From the NCBI RefSeq assembly GCF_003703975.1, contig NZ_QTJY01000009.1, positions 208,632-272,631 on the forward strand: 64,000 nucleotides of DNA. Direction: 5' to 3'. Positions 42,661 through 52,500 of this stretch are shown here, piece after piece (position 1 is the stretch's first letter; every line of letters starts with the position of its first letter). The translations under genes were made by a program, and so were the position numbers. Below the pieces are notes generated by a model, which saw only the letters and a list, made by a program, of their open reading frames with translations, made no database searches and had not been told where the DNA came from. Origin of the DNA: Larkinella soli. Its GTDB lineage: Bacteria > Bacteroidota > Bacteroidia > Cytophagales > Spirosomataceae.

Positions 42661-43674
42661 TCACACCCGGACCATCAGTTCGGGTTCGAGAATACGGTTC
42701 TGGAAGGTGGCGGGGTCGGTTTTGCCGTCGAAGCTGTCCATGAGGATGTCGGCCGCGCTGAAGCCGAGCTGGTAGGGATGCTGTTCGACGGAGGCCGCCG
42801 GAGGCTGTTCCAGGTAGGCATTGAGGGGCAGATTGGCGAAACTGACGAAGGTGATGTCCTGATTGATGCGAAGACCACGGCCCCGGCAGGCCTGCATGGC
42901 ATCGAGCGAGACGTAATCGTTGAAGGCCAGGATGGCGTCGGGCGGAGCGGCCAGCGAGAGCAGCTGGCCGGTTTTGGCGACGGTGTCCTCGCGGGTCAGG
43001 TCGACGCGCCGGATGAGGCCGTTCTCGACCGGCAGGGCCTCCTCCTTCAGAGCGGTGATGTAGCCCCGGTAACGTTCCTCGCTGGCCGCCAGCGGTAGCG
43101 GGCCGTTCAGCAGGGCAATGCGCCGGTGTCCGTGCCGCGCCAGCCATTTGGTGGCTTCGTAGGCCCCCTTCTCGATATCGCAGCTGACCTGATGGGTCCG
43201 GATGCCGGGCGGGATGCGGTCGAACAGCACCACCGGAATCTGCTGTCCGATCAGATCCTCGACGTGGTCGAAGCGCTGCGAATTTTTGGCCACCGACAGC
43301 AGCACGCCGTCCACGCGGTTCGACGACAGCACACCCAGAATCTGTTTCTCGCGCTCATACTGGTCATGCGACTGGTAGAGCGCCACGGTGTAGCCCCGGT
43401 CGAAGGCGACGGCTTCGACGCCGTTGATGACCTCGCAGAAAAAGTTTTCGCGAATTTCGGGCAGCACCACGCCGATGACGCCCGTCCGGCCGGATTTCAG
43501 GCTGCGGGCCACGGCACTGGGGTGGTATTTGAGCTGAAGGGCCAGCGCATGGACGGCCTCCCGCATCCCGGCGCTGATGCGCGGGTGGTTCTGGAGCGCC
43601 CGCGAAACCGTCGACGGGGCCACCCCCAGCCGGCGGGCGATCTCTTTAATGGTGACGGTTTCCTTTATCGGCAT
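42661..43674 (-). CDS. LacI-family transcriptional regulator
   Basis: A 337-residue sugar-responsive repressor. The HTH opens MPIKETVTIKEIARRLGVAP with STVSRALQNHPRIS, followed by the hinge YHPSAVARSLKSGRTG that contacts the minor groove. The periplasmic-binding-like core contains IGVVLPEIRENFFCEVINGV, VDGVLLSVAKNS, IPVVLFDRIPPG, GHRRIALLNGPL and PDAILAFNDYVSLDAMQACR. The start is the ATG at 43674, which fits the HTH; a longer frame reads through the operator. Twin palindromic operators at 43704-43740 lie 30 bases upstream and in front of the divergent PUL operon, so it likely controls both. The effector is probably a released sugar. Confidence 0.94.
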   Translation of the reverse strand: MPIKETVTIKEIARRLGVAPSTVSRALQNHPRISAGMREAVHALALQLKYHPSAVARSLKSGRTGVIGVVLPEIRENFFCEVINGVEAVAFDRGYTVALYQSHDQYEREKQILGVLSSNRVDGVLLSVAKNSQRFDHVEDLIGQQIPVVLFDRIPPGIRTHQVSCDIEKGAYEATKWLARHGHRRIALLNGPLPLAASEERYRGYITALKEEALPVENGLIRRVDLTREDTVAKTGQLLSLAAPPDAILAFNDYVSLDAMQACRGRGLRINQDITFVSFANLPLNAYLEQPPAASVEQHPYQLGFSAADILMDSFDGKTDPATFQNRILEPELMVRV

Positions 43675-43703
43675 GCGGCAAGTTTGAAAAAATTCGGTGA
43701 ATT

Positions 43704-43740
43704 GCACAAACGTTTGCGCAACCCGCGCAAACGTTTGTGC
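43704..43740. promoter_or_regulatory. Twin LacI-type operators
   Basis: GCACAAACGTTTGCGC (43704-43719) and GCGCAAACGTTTGTGC (43725-43740) each centre on the AACGTT core typical of LacI-family operators. The two are perfect inverses of each other around AACCC. A minus-strand -10-like TAAATTTG at 43743-43750 places the lacI start site within the second operator, which supports autoregulation. Confidence 0.8.
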
Positions 43741-43783
43741 ACCAAATTTAAGCGGGAAAAAGTCGCCGACGGCCATAATTGCA

Positions 43784-43814
43784 TTGACTGTTTGGGGCTA
43801 TACGCCTAATTTTC
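43784..43814 (+). promoter_or_regulatory. Bacteroidota-type promoter of the second PUL enzyme operon
   Basis: TTG at 43784-43786, a 20-base spacer, then TAATTTTC at 43807-43814, 77 bases before the GH109 start. The twin LacI operators end 44 bases upstream of it. Confidence 0.55.
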
Positions 43815-43890
43815 GTTTCCGATCCCTGAAAACGGCAGTAGGAACCGGCTGGCTGCCGCAAGCGTCGGAAGCCGACTAACCCAACTTTTT

Positions 43891-45270
43891 ATGGATACTC
43901 CTTCCCGTCGAGAATTTCTGCGAAAAGCCGCCCTGACCGGGGCGGCCGCGCCCTTCATCCCCGGATTGCTCCAGCCGGCTTCGGCCGCCGGGCGGGCTCC
44001 GGCCGCGCTCTCGAAGGTCCGGCTTGGCTTTATCGGTGTCGGGTCGCGCGGGCGCAGCCACGTCCAGCAGGCTCTCTACCGCGACGACGTCGAGATCACC
44101 GCCATCTGCGACGTCGACCCCGAGGCCATCAGCCGTACCAACGCCATGATCCAGAAGGCCGGCCGCAAACCGCCGGTCGCGTATACCAAAGGCAACGAGG
44201 CTTTTCTGGAGATGCTGAAACGCGACGACATGGACGGCGTCGTGATTGCCACGCCCTGGGAGTGGCATACGCCGATGGCCGTCGCCACCATGAAAGCCGG
44301 CAAGTACGCCGGGCTGGAGGTGTCGGCGACGGTGACGCTGAAAGAATCCTGGGACCTGGTCAATACGTTTGAAAAAACCGGGTCGCACTGCATGATTCTC
44401 GAAAACGTCTGTTACCGTCGCGATGTCATGGCCGTTCTGAACATGATCCGGCAGGGGCTGTTCGGCGAAATGACCTACGCCCACTGCGGCTACGAACACG
44501 ACCTGCGCGACATCAAGTTCAACGACGGGAAAAAATACGCCGGCGGGGGCGTCGAATTCGGGGCCAAAGGCTACGCCGAGGCCCGCTGGAGGACCCAGCA
44601 CTCCGTCGACCGCAACGGCGACCTGTATCCGACCCACGGCCTCGGCCCGGTGGCCCACTGGCTCAACATCAACCGCGGCAACCGGTTCCTGCACCTGACC
44701 TCGATGGCGACCAAGTCGCGGGGGCTGCACAAATACGTGGTCGACCACGGCGGTCCCAACCACCCCAACGCGAAGGTCAATTTCAAGCTGGGCGACATCG
44801 TGACCACCATGATCCAGTGCGCCAACGGCGAGAACATCGTCATCATGCACGACACGAACTCGCCCCGGCCCTACTCGCTCGGCTTCCGGGCGCAGGGAAC
44901 GCAGGGCCTCTGGATGGACGACGGCGACACGATCTACCTCGAAGGCGTCAGCCCGAAACCGCACCAGTGGGAACCGTTTGCCCCCTACCAGGAAAAATAC
45001 GACCACCCGCTCTGGAAACAGCACGCCCGCTCGGCCGAGAACGCCGGCCACGGCGGCATCGACTTTTTCGTGCTGCGGGCCTTCATCGAATCCATCAAGG
45101 CGCAGGTCGCCCCGCCCATCGACGTGTACGACGCGGCCGCCTGGAGTGCCATCAGTCCTTTGTCCGAACAGTCCATCGCGCAGGGCAGCAAGCCGGTCGA
45201 AGTGCCGGATTTCACCCGCGGCAAGTGGAAAAACAACCCGCCGATTTTCGGCCTGAACGAAGTGTATTAA
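43891..45270 (+). CDS. GH109-like Gfo/Idh/MocA protein (alpha-N-acetylgalactosaminidase-like)
   Basis: A 459-residue NAD-dependent enzyme that, in the GH109 family, hydrolyses alpha-N-acetylgalactosamine through an oxidation-elimination mechanism. A twin-arginine signal (SRREFLRKAALTGAAA) directs folded export. The Rossmann part shows LGFIGVGSRGRSHVQQAL and ITAICDVD, then GVVIATPWEWHTPMAVATMK. The C-terminal part contains YPTHGLGPVAHWLNINRGNR, a GH109 signature, plus CMILENVCYRRDVMAVLNM and GIDFFVLRAFIESI. Cofactor export with the folded protein is consistent with Tat transport. It heads an operon with a GHMP kinase three bases later. Other Gfo/Idh oxidoreductases remain possible. Confidence 0.85.
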   Translation: MDTPSRREFLRKAALTGAAAPFIPGLLQPASAAGRAPAALSKVRLGFIGVGSRGRSHVQQALYRDDVEITAICDVDPEAISRTNAMIQKAGRKPPVAYTKGNEAFLEMLKRDDMDGVVIATPWEWHTPMAVATMKAGKYAGLEVSATVTLKESWDLVNTFEKTGSHCMILENVCYRRDVMAVLNMIRQGLFGEMTYAHCGYEHDLRDIKFNDGKKYAGGGVEFGAKGYAEARWRTQHSVDRNGDLYPTHGLGPVAHWLNINRGNRFLHLTSMATKSRGLHKYVVDHGGPNHPNAKVNFKLGDIVTTMIQCANGENIVIMHDTNSPRPYSLGFRAQGTQGLWMDDGDTIYLEGVSPKPHQWEPFAPYQEKYDHPLWKQHARSAENAGHGGIDFFVLRAFIESIKAQVAPPIDVYDAAAWSAISPLSEQSIAQGSKPVEVPDFTRGKWKNNPPIFGLNEVY

Positions 45271-45273
45271 GGA

Positions 45274-46380
45274 ATGAGGACCGATTCCCTTACCGTATCG
45301 ACCCCGGGCCGGATCTGCCTGTTCGGCGAACACCTGGATTACCTCGGCCTGCCCGTCATTGCAGCCGCCATTTCGCGCCGGGTGCAGATCGAAGCCGGGA
45401 AGACCGACCGGCCCGAGGTGCATCTCGACCTGCCGGACATCGGGTCGGAGGAGCGGTTTTCGCTCGCGGAAAACCCGCTTCCCTACCAGCACGACCGGGA
45501 TTATTTCCGAAGTGCCGTCAACATACTCCGGCGGGAAGGCTTCCGGTTTTCGGGCGGTATCCGGGGGGAGGTGTCGGGCAATATTCCCATCAACGCCGGA
45601 ACGTCCAGCTCGTCGGCCCTGCTGATTTCCTGGCTGAATGTGCTGACGCGCCTGGCCGACGAACCCCGCGAGCCGGCCCCGACGGAGCTGGCCGAACTGG
45701 CCTACCGCGCCGAAGTGCTGGAGTTCGGGGAGCCGGGCGGCATGATGGACCATTACTCGACGGCCGTCGGCAACGTCATCTACCTCGAATCGCAGCCGAA
45801 AATCCGGCTTCAGCCGCTGCGGCCGGCGCTGGGCACCTTCGTGCTGGGCGACTCGCAGGAGCCGAAGGATACCATCGGGATTCTGGGCCGGGTGAAGTTC
45901 GGGATGCTCCGGATCGCCGGGCAGTTGAAGGCCCTCGACCCGGCTTTCGACCTGCATACGACCCCCATCACGGCCACGACCGCCTACCGCGACGTGTTGC
46001 CGAAAGACGACTACATCCTGCTTCAGGGAACGCTCTCGAACCGCGACGTCCTGCGTGAAGCCCTGACCGTGCTTCAGGCCCCGTCGCTCGACCACGCGCG
46101 GCTCGGGCGGCTCCTGAACGAACACCAGGCCAACCTCCGGGAGGCCCAGCGCATCTCGACGCCCAAAATCGACCGGATGCTCGACGCGGCCCTGAAAGCC
46201 GGCGCCCTCGGCGGCAAGATCAACGGTTCGGGCGGGGGCGGCTGCATGTTCGCCTATGCGCCCGACCAGCCCGAAGCGGTGGCCGAAGCCATCGAACGGG
46301 CGGGCGGCCGGGCCTACATTATCCGCGTCGACGAGGGGACCTCTGCGGAAAAGATGTTATTATTGAAGGATCAACGGTAA
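45274..46380 (+). CDS. GHMP-family sugar kinase (galactokinase-like)
   Basis: A cytoplasmic 368-residue kinase that probably phosphorylates galactose or N-acetylgalactosamine at C1. Motifs: GRICLFGEHLDYLGLPVI (sugar-binding GEHxDY, about residues 12-29), GNIPINAGTSSSSALLISWL (ATP-binding P-x3-G-x-S-S-S loop, about 104-123), catalytic region GEPGGMMDHYSTAVG, and GGKINGSGGGGCMFAYAP near the C-terminus. It starts three bases after the GH109-like gene and ends seven bases before glycosylasparaginase. The context favours GalNAc or a related sugar from glycoproteins; the exact sugar is inference. Confidence 0.88.
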   Translation: MRTDSLTVSTPGRICLFGEHLDYLGLPVIAAAISRRVQIEAGKTDRPEVHLDLPDIGSEERFSLAENPLPYQHDRDYFRSAVNILRREGFRFSGGIRGEVSGNIPINAGTSSSSALLISWLNVLTRLADEPREPAPTELAELAYRAEVLEFGEPGGMMDHYSTAVGNVIYLESQPKIRLQPLRPALGTFVLGDSQEPKDTIGILGRVKFGMLRIAGQLKALDPAFDLHTTPITATTAYRDVLPKDDYILLQGTLSNRDVLREALTVLQAPSLDHARLGRLLNEHQANLREAQRISTPKIDRMLDAALKAGALGGKINGSGGGGCMFAYAPDQPEAVAEAIERAGGRAYIIRVDEGTSAEKMLLLKDQR

Positions 46381-46387
46381 CTTAATT

Positions 46388-47455
46388 ATGACCTCAAGAA
46401 GATCCTTTATTCGCTGGAGTACGCTGTCGCTCCCGTTCGCCGGTCTGTCCCAGGCCCTTGCCCGGTCGCTGGGCGGCACTCCGCCGGGCGGCAATGCCTC
46501 GGCGGCCGGCAAACCCGCGGTCGTTTCCACCTGGGACAGCGGGGTGATTGCCAACGCGGGTGCCTGGCCGGTGCTGCGGCAGGGGGGGCGGGCGCTGGAC
46601 GCGGTCGAACAGGCCGGTATCGCCATCGAAAACGAAATCGGCTGCTGCGTGGGCCTGGGCGGCAACCCCGACCGTGACGGCTTCGTGACGCTCGACTCCT
46701 GCATCATGGACGAAAAGGCCAACTGCGGCTCGGTGGCCTTCCTGGACCGGATCAAACACCCGGTTTCGGTAGCCCGCAAGCTCATGGAAACCACCCCGCA
46801 CGTGATGCTGGTGGGGGAGGGCGCGCGGCAGTTCGCGGTCGCCAACGGGTTTGCGCTGGAGTCGGGCAAGCTCTCGGCGGACGCCGAAAAGACCTATAAA
46901 GAATGGCTTAAAAAGTCGGAATACAAGCCGGTGATCAACATCGAGAATCAGAAACGTTCCGGTTCGAACCAGCGGGGCGGCCCGTTTGCGCCTTCGTTCT
47001 TCGACGACGGAACGCCCAACCACGACACCATGGGGACGGTGGCGCTCGACGCTTCCGGCAACCTGTCGGGGATGTGTACCACCAGCGGTATGGCGTTCAA
47101 GATGCACGGCCGCGTCGGCGACTCACCCATCATCGGAGCCGGTCTGTTCGTCGATAACGAGGTGGGCGCGGTGACCTGCTCAGGCCAGGGCGAGGAGGTG
47201 ATCCGGGTGTGCGGGTCGCACCTGGTCGTGGAGTTCATGCGGCAGGGGCTGGCGCCCGAAGAAGCGTGCCGCCGGGCCGTCGAACGCATCATCAAACGCG
47301 ATCTGGAGAAGGCCAAAACCTTTCAGGTCGGCTTTATCGCCCTCAACAAACAGGGAGAATACGGGGCCTATTCCATCCAGAAAGGCTTTAGTTATACAAT
47401 AACGACCGAACAGATCGACGGGAAGGTGATTCCGGCCAAAAGCCACTTCTCGTAA
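46388..47455 (+). CDS. N4-(beta-N-acetylglucosaminyl)-L-asparaginase (glycosylasparaginase)
   Basis: A 355-residue Ntn hydrolase that cleaves the GlcNAc-Asn bond of N-glycopeptides. A twin-arginine-like signal (MTSRRSFIRWSTLSLPFAGL) suggests Tat export. The alpha-chain shows LDAVEQAGIAIENEIGCCVG and GGNPDRDGFVTLDSCIMD. The autocleavage site is HDTMGTVALDASGNL, where the Thr after HD becomes the catalytic N-terminal nucleophile of the beta-chain (about residue 216). Downstream blocks GMCTTSGMAFKMHGRVGDSP, IIGAGLFVDNEVGAVTCSGQ and GEEVIR are complete. Its place between a GHMP kinase and sugar dehydrogenases supports a glycopeptide-degrading locus. Confidence 0.92.
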   Translation: MTSRRSFIRWSTLSLPFAGLSQALARSLGGTPPGGNASAAGKPAVVSTWDSGVIANAGAWPVLRQGGRALDAVEQAGIAIENEIGCCVGLGGNPDRDGFVTLDSCIMDEKANCGSVAFLDRIKHPVSVARKLMETTPHVMLVGEGARQFAVANGFALESGKLSADAEKTYKEWLKKSEYKPVINIENQKRSGSNQRGGPFAPSFFDDGTPNHDTMGTVALDASGNLSGMCTTSGMAFKMHGRVGDSPIIGAGLFVDNEVGAVTCSGQGEEVIRVCGSHLVVEFMRQGLAPEEACRRAVERIIKRDLEKAKTFQVGFIALNKQGEYGAYSIQKGFSYTITTEQIDGKVIPAKSHFS

Positions 47456-47480
47456 CAAGCATTAAACCCTTACCTTTTTT

Positions 47481-48521
47481 ATGATGGAAACCGGCGAAAG
47501 CACCGCGGGCCAACCCGCCGAAACCCCTGCGCAGATCCCGGTCGGCGTGGTCGGGCTGGGGCTGATGGGATGCAGCATCACCACCTGCCTGCTGATGGCC
47601 GGACATCCGGTGGTGGCCGTGGCGCCCATCCCGGCCGATATGCAGACGGCCCTGCCCCGCATCGGCGAACACCTCACCAAATCGCGGGAACAGGGGCTCG
47701 TGACCGAATCGCCGGACCATTATTTCAATAATCTGACGCTGACCGAGGACTACGGCCGGCTGGGCAACTGCCGGCTGGTGATCGAATGCACCCTCGAAAA
47801 TCTTGACATCAAACGCACGGTCTACCGGAAAATCGAGGCCGTGGTGGCCGACGACGCCCTGATGACGAGCAACACCTCGGCCATTCCGATCAGTATTCTC
47901 CAGCAGGAGACGAGTCGTCCCGAACGGTTTCTGGGGCTGCACTGGGCCGAACCCTCCCACACCACCCGGTTTCTGGAGGTCATCTGCGGAGACCGGACCG
48001 ACCTCCGGCACGCCGAATGGCTCTACGAAATCTCTCATTTCTGGAACAAGGAGCCGACGCTGGTCCGCAAGGACATCCGGGGCTTCATCTCCAATCGGCT
48101 CATGTACGCCATGTACCGAGAAGCGTTTTATCTGGTCGAAAACGGTTACGCGACCGTCGAGGACGTGGACCGGGCCTGCCGCAACAACGCCGGGTACTGG
48201 ATGACCCTCGTCGGGCTGTTCCGCTGGATGGATCTGACCGGCGTACCGGCCTACCACACCGTACTGACGGACCTGTTCCCGACGCTCAGCAACCGGACCG
48301 ACGTGCCGCCCCTGATCGACGACATCGTCAAAGCCGGCGGCAAAGGGGTCCTGAATGCCCACGGCTTTTACGAATACACCGAGGAGGAAGCCCGGCTCTG
48401 GCGCGAGACTTTTGAAGAATTCAGCTATGAGATCCGGCGCCTGGCGCTGAAATACCCGGCCGACGTGGTGAAGAAAAAACTCGCTGCGAACGCCGGAGAT
48501 AAGACCGAAACCCAACCGTAA
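47481..48521 (+). CDS. 3-hydroxyacyl-CoA dehydrogenase family protein
   Basis: A cytoplasmic 346-residue NAD-dependent dehydrogenase. The N-terminal Rossmann motif is VGVVGLGLMGCSITTCLLMA. The family blocks LVIECTLENLDIKRTVYRKI, LMTSNTSAIPISILQQETSR and PERFLGLHWAEPSHTTRFLE follow; the HWAEP block carries the catalytic His. The C-terminal domain has GFISNRLMYAMYREAFYLVE and YWMTLVGLFRWMDLTGVPAY. It is shorter than fatty-acid oxidation enzymes and resembles sugar-acid dehydrogenases of this fold (such as gulonate dehydrogenase), which fits a carbohydrate locus. The substrate is inference. It lies 25 bases after glycosylasparaginase. Confidence 0.88.
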   Translation: MMETGESTAGQPAETPAQIPVGVVGLGLMGCSITTCLLMAGHPVVAVAPIPADMQTALPRIGEHLTKSREQGLVTESPDHYFNNLTLTEDYGRLGNCRLVIECTLENLDIKRTVYRKIEAVVADDALMTSNTSAIPISILQQETSRPERFLGLHWAEPSHTTRFLEVICGDRTDLRHAEWLYEISHFWNKEPTLVRKDIRGFISNRLMYAMYREAFYLVENGYATVEDVDRACRNNAGYWMTLVGLFRWMDLTGVPAYHTVLTDLFPTLSNRTDVPPLIDDIVKAGGKGVLNAHGFYEYTEEEARLWRETFEEFSYEIRRLALKYPADVVKKKLAANAGDKTETQP

Positions 48522-48537
48522 CGTTCTGAGAGACCGT

Positions 48538-49281
48538 ATGAAAACCCTTGCAAATCAGGTGGCCGTCGTGACCGGAGCCGCTTCCGGGCTCGGCACCGCT
48601 ATTGCCGGCCGGCTGGCCTCCGACGGCGTCCGGGTGGCCCTGCTCGATCTGAACACCGACCGGCTGGCCGAAGTCGTCCGCGACCTCCCGACCGAAAGCC
48701 GGGCCTATACGGTCGATATCACGCAGGAGGAACAGGTGGCGCAAACCGTCCGGCAGGTGGTAGAGGATTTCGGGACGATCGATATACTGGTCAACAGCGC
48801 AGGCATCACCGGGCGGACCAGCCTTAAAAGCCACGAAACCGAGACGGAGGACGTCCGGCGGGTGTTCGAGGTCAATTTCTTCGGGTCGTACCTGACGGCG
48901 CGGTATGTGCTGCCCTACATGCTGGCGCAGAAATACGGGCGGGTGCTGCACATCGCGTCCATCGCCGGCAAGGAAGGCAACGCGGGCATGATCGCCTATT
49001 CGGCCTCGAAAGCCGCCGTGATCGGAATGGCGAAGGTGCAGGGCAAGGAGTACGCCGAAACCGGCATTACGGTCAATGCGCTGGCTCCGGCGGTGATCCG
49101 GACACCCCTTGTCGACGCCATGCCCGACGAGCAGGTGAAGTACATGACCGACAAGATTCCCATGAAGCGCTGCGGGACGCTGGAGGAGGTGGCCGAGGTG
49201 GCGGCCTACATCGTTTCGCCCCGAAACAGCTTCACCACCGGTTTTACCTTCGACCTGTCGGGGGGGCGGGCAACGTATTGA
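48538..49281 (+). CDS. SDR-family oxidoreductase
   Basis: A 247-residue classical short-chain dehydrogenase. The cofactor motif is VVTGAASGLGTAIAGRLA (TGxxxGxG, about residues 11-28). NSAGITG is the NAG-type motif, the catalytic Ser lies in RVLHIASIAGKEG, and YSASKAA is the YxxxK active site. It ends FTTGFTFDLSGGRATY, a normal SDR C-terminus. It sits 16 bases after the 3-hydroxyacyl-CoA dehydrogenase-like gene and is last in the enzyme operon before a 265-base gap to susC. It probably oxidises or reduces a sugar or sugar acid from the same pathway; the specific substrate is unknown. Confidence 0.93.
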   Translation: MKTLANQVAVVTGAASGLGTAIAGRLASDGVRVALLDLNTDRLAEVVRDLPTESRAYTVDITQEEQVAQTVRQVVEDFGTIDILVNSAGITGRTSLKSHETETEDVRRVFEVNFFGSYLTARYVLPYMLAQKYGRVLHIASIAGKEGNAGMIAYSASKAAVIGMAKVQGKEYAETGITVNALAPAVIRTPLVDAMPDEQVKYMTDKIPMKRCGTLEEVAEVAAYIVSPRNSFTTGFTFDLSGGRATY

Positions 49282-49415
49282 AAGTACCTTTGTTTCGGAC
49301 CCTGATAGGTTAATTGAATTTTAATTGCGCTTATTTAATAAAATATTTTAATAATTTTAGTAAAATACCTCCACGCCCCTTCAAATCCATTTTCAGTGCC
49401 GATTTTGTTGCTAAC

Positions 49416-49446
49416 TTGACGGCAAGTAAAGACCAAACTAAATTTT
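49416..49446 (+). promoter_or_regulatory. Bacteroidota-type promoter of the second susCD operon
   Basis: TTG at 49416-49418, a 20-base spacer, then TAAATTTT at 49439-49446. The predicted leader to the susC ATG at 49547 is about 95 bases. A separate perfect TACCTTTG lies at 49285-49292 without a clear -33. Confidence 0.55.
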
Positions 49447-49546
49447 ATTTTTCTTCTTATTAGGTACTATTTAGTGTGGTTTGCCGGTAGTATTATGCTC
49501 TTTTATTTTCCTGTTTTCTATTTATCGCCAATTTTCTTTGACCAGT

Positions 49547-52500
49547 ATGAAGAAACATTTCCTGTACTTATTTCTGGTACTTCTGGTAACCTCCTGGGCG
49601 ATGGCTCAGGAACGAACGGTCAGTGGTACCGTCAAGGATGAGAACGCCCAGCCGCTCGGCGGGGTGAACGTAGTCATCAAGGGCACGACGCGGGGTACGA
49701 CTACCGACGCGAACGGCGCCTACCAGCTTCGGGCCAACGCCGGCGACGTGCTGGTGTTCGGGTATGTAGGCTACCAGCGCCAGGAGGTGACGCTCGGGAA
49801 TCAGTCCACGCTGGACCTCTCCCTGGCTCCCGACGACCGGACACTGAACGAAGTCGTCATCACGGCCCTCGGGATCCGGCGCGAAGCCAAGGCGCTGACC
49901 TACGCGACGCAGTCGATCAAACCGGCGCAGCTCAACGAAGTGCGCGACGCCAACGTTCTGAACACGCTTCAGGGCAAGATCGCCGGTGCGTACATCACCC
50001 AGGGTTCGGGCGGGGTCGGCAGCGGTTCGCGGATCGTTCTGCGGGGTAACCGGTCCATCCAGGGCACCAACAACGCCCTGGTCGTGGTCGACGGCGTACC
50101 CATCAACAACAGTACCTACAGCATTCCGACCAGCGACTTCGGCGCCGTGGCCGGAACGGACGGGGCCTCCAACGTGAACCCCGACGACATCGAGGACGTG
50201 ACCGTGCTGCGGGGCGCTTCGGCCGCGGCCCTCTACGGCAGCCAGGCCGCCAACGGCGTCATCCTGATCACCACCAAGCGCGGGAAATCCGGCCGCGTGA
50301 TGGTCGACCTCAACTCCGGCGTGTCGTTCGACCGGCCGTTTGCGTTGCCGAGGGTGCAGAACCAGTACGGCCAGGGCGTCGGCGGGCAGATCAACGTCGA
50401 GAAGGGCGAAAGCTGGGGCGCGGCCATGACCGGCCAGACCTACACCAACCACCTCGGCCAGCAGCGGACCTACTCCCCGCAGCCCGACAACATCCGGGAT
50501 TTCTTCCGGACGGCGGCCGGGTTCAACAACTCGATCAGCGTCATGGGCGGCTCGGAGAAAAGCCAGACCTACCTGTCGTATACGAACAACGCGTTGCAGG
50601 GAACCGTCCCTCGTAACCAGCTGATGCGGCACACGATCAACCTGCGCCTGACCAACCAGATCAGCAGCAAGCTCTCCACCGACGCCAAAATCACCTACAT
50701 CAACCAGGGCATCGACAACAAGCCCCGGACCGGTGAGGAGAACGCCCCGGTGATGGACATCTACCAGATCTCGCGGAACATCAGCCTCGACGACGCCAAA
50801 AATTACGAAAGGACGGATAACCTCGGCGTGCCGACGCCCACGGCCTGGCCTTCGACCCTGGCGTCGATCTACCAGAACCCGTACTGGATGATCAACCGCA
50901 CCTCGATCAACGAGCGTCGCGACCGGGTGATCGGCTTCCTGACGGGCCGGTATCAGCTCACTCCGTTCCTGAGCATCCAGGCCCGGGCCAACCTCGACAA
51001 GTATTTCGACAAGAACGAGCAGAGCTACTCGCAGGGGACCGTCCTGTGGGCGTCACAGCCGGGGGGTGCCTTTGCCCGGGAGAACATCATCACCACCCAG
51101 AAGTGGTTCGACCTGATCCTGGAAGGCAAGAACGCCATCACCAGCGGCATCCAGATCGACTACCGCGTGGGGGCCATCCTCCAGGATTCGCGCTTCGAAC
51201 GGACCCGCAGCAACGCCAACGGGCTGAACATCGCCAACCGCTTCAACCTGAACTTCGGTTCGACTCAGACGCTGGGCGACGACTTCTCCCGCTCGCAGAC
51301 GCAGTCGATCTTCGGCCAGGCCACGATCTCGTTCAAGGACGCCGTCTTCATCGACGCCAGCCTCCGCAACGACTGGGCCTCGACGCTGCCGAAACCGCAT
51401 TCGTTCCAGTATCCCTCGGTCGGCGTGTCGGCCATCCTGTCGGATCTGTTCAAGATGAACGGGGCGCTCTCGTTCCTGAAGGTGAACGCATCCTACGCTC
51501 AGGTGGGGAACGCGGCCAGCCCCTACCTGCTCCGGACCAACTACTCCTACAGCCAGGGAGCCGGCACGGGCTTCATCAGCCGCGACGGAACGCAGGCCAT
51601 CGGCAACCTGAAACCGGAGATCACCAAGAGCCTCGAATTCGGGGTGGATGCCCGGTTCATGGACAACCGTCTGGGAGCCAACCTGACCGTCTACAAATCG
51701 AACTCGATCAACCAGCTGCTGACGCTGGGTCTGGCGCCGGCTTCGGGCTTCTCGCGGCAGTACATCAACGCCGGCGACATTCAGAACAGCGGGATCGAAC
51801 TGGTCATCAACGGCACCGCCATCCGCAACGACCGCTTCACCTGGGACCTGACCTTCAACCTCGGACGGAACGTAAACAAGATCAAGCGGCTTTCGCCGGA
51901 AGTGAAACGTTCGGTGCTGGCGGGCGGCTACGGTCGTTCGGCGACGCCGGTGGTCGAGGAAGGCGGCTCGTACGGCGATATGCTCACTTACCGCTGGCTG
52001 ACCAATGCGAGCGGCCAGTACGTCGTCACTAACGACGGCCGCCCGGTGGCAACCACGGAGCAGGTGGCGATCGGCAACTTCAACCCGAAATTCCTGATGG
52101 GTCTGACCAACACCTTCACCTACAAGGGCATCTCGCTGCGCGTGCTGGTCGACGGCCGCGTCGGTGGGGTGGTGACCTCCGGTACGGAAATGAACCTCGC
52201 TTCCAGCGGTATTCCGGAAGTGACCTCCTCCTTCCGCGAGGGCGGCTGGATTCTGCCGGGCGTGACGACCACCGGCGAGCAGAACACCAAGGCGATCAAC
52301 GCCGAAACGTTCTGGCGGACGGTGTCGGGCGGACGCTACGGCTGGGGTGAGTTCTTCACCTACGACGCCACCAACTTCCGCGTCCGGGAGCTTTCCTTAG
52401 GCTACGGCATTCCGATCAAGTCGAACCAGTTCATCAAGTCGATGCGGCTCTCGTTCGTGGCCCGCAACCTGCTCTGGATCTACCGGGGCAAATCCACCCT

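Noticed and set aside
43876..46125. A long minus-strand open frame over the GH109-like and kinase genes
   Set aside because: The plus-strand products have full catalytic motifs; the minus frame has none.
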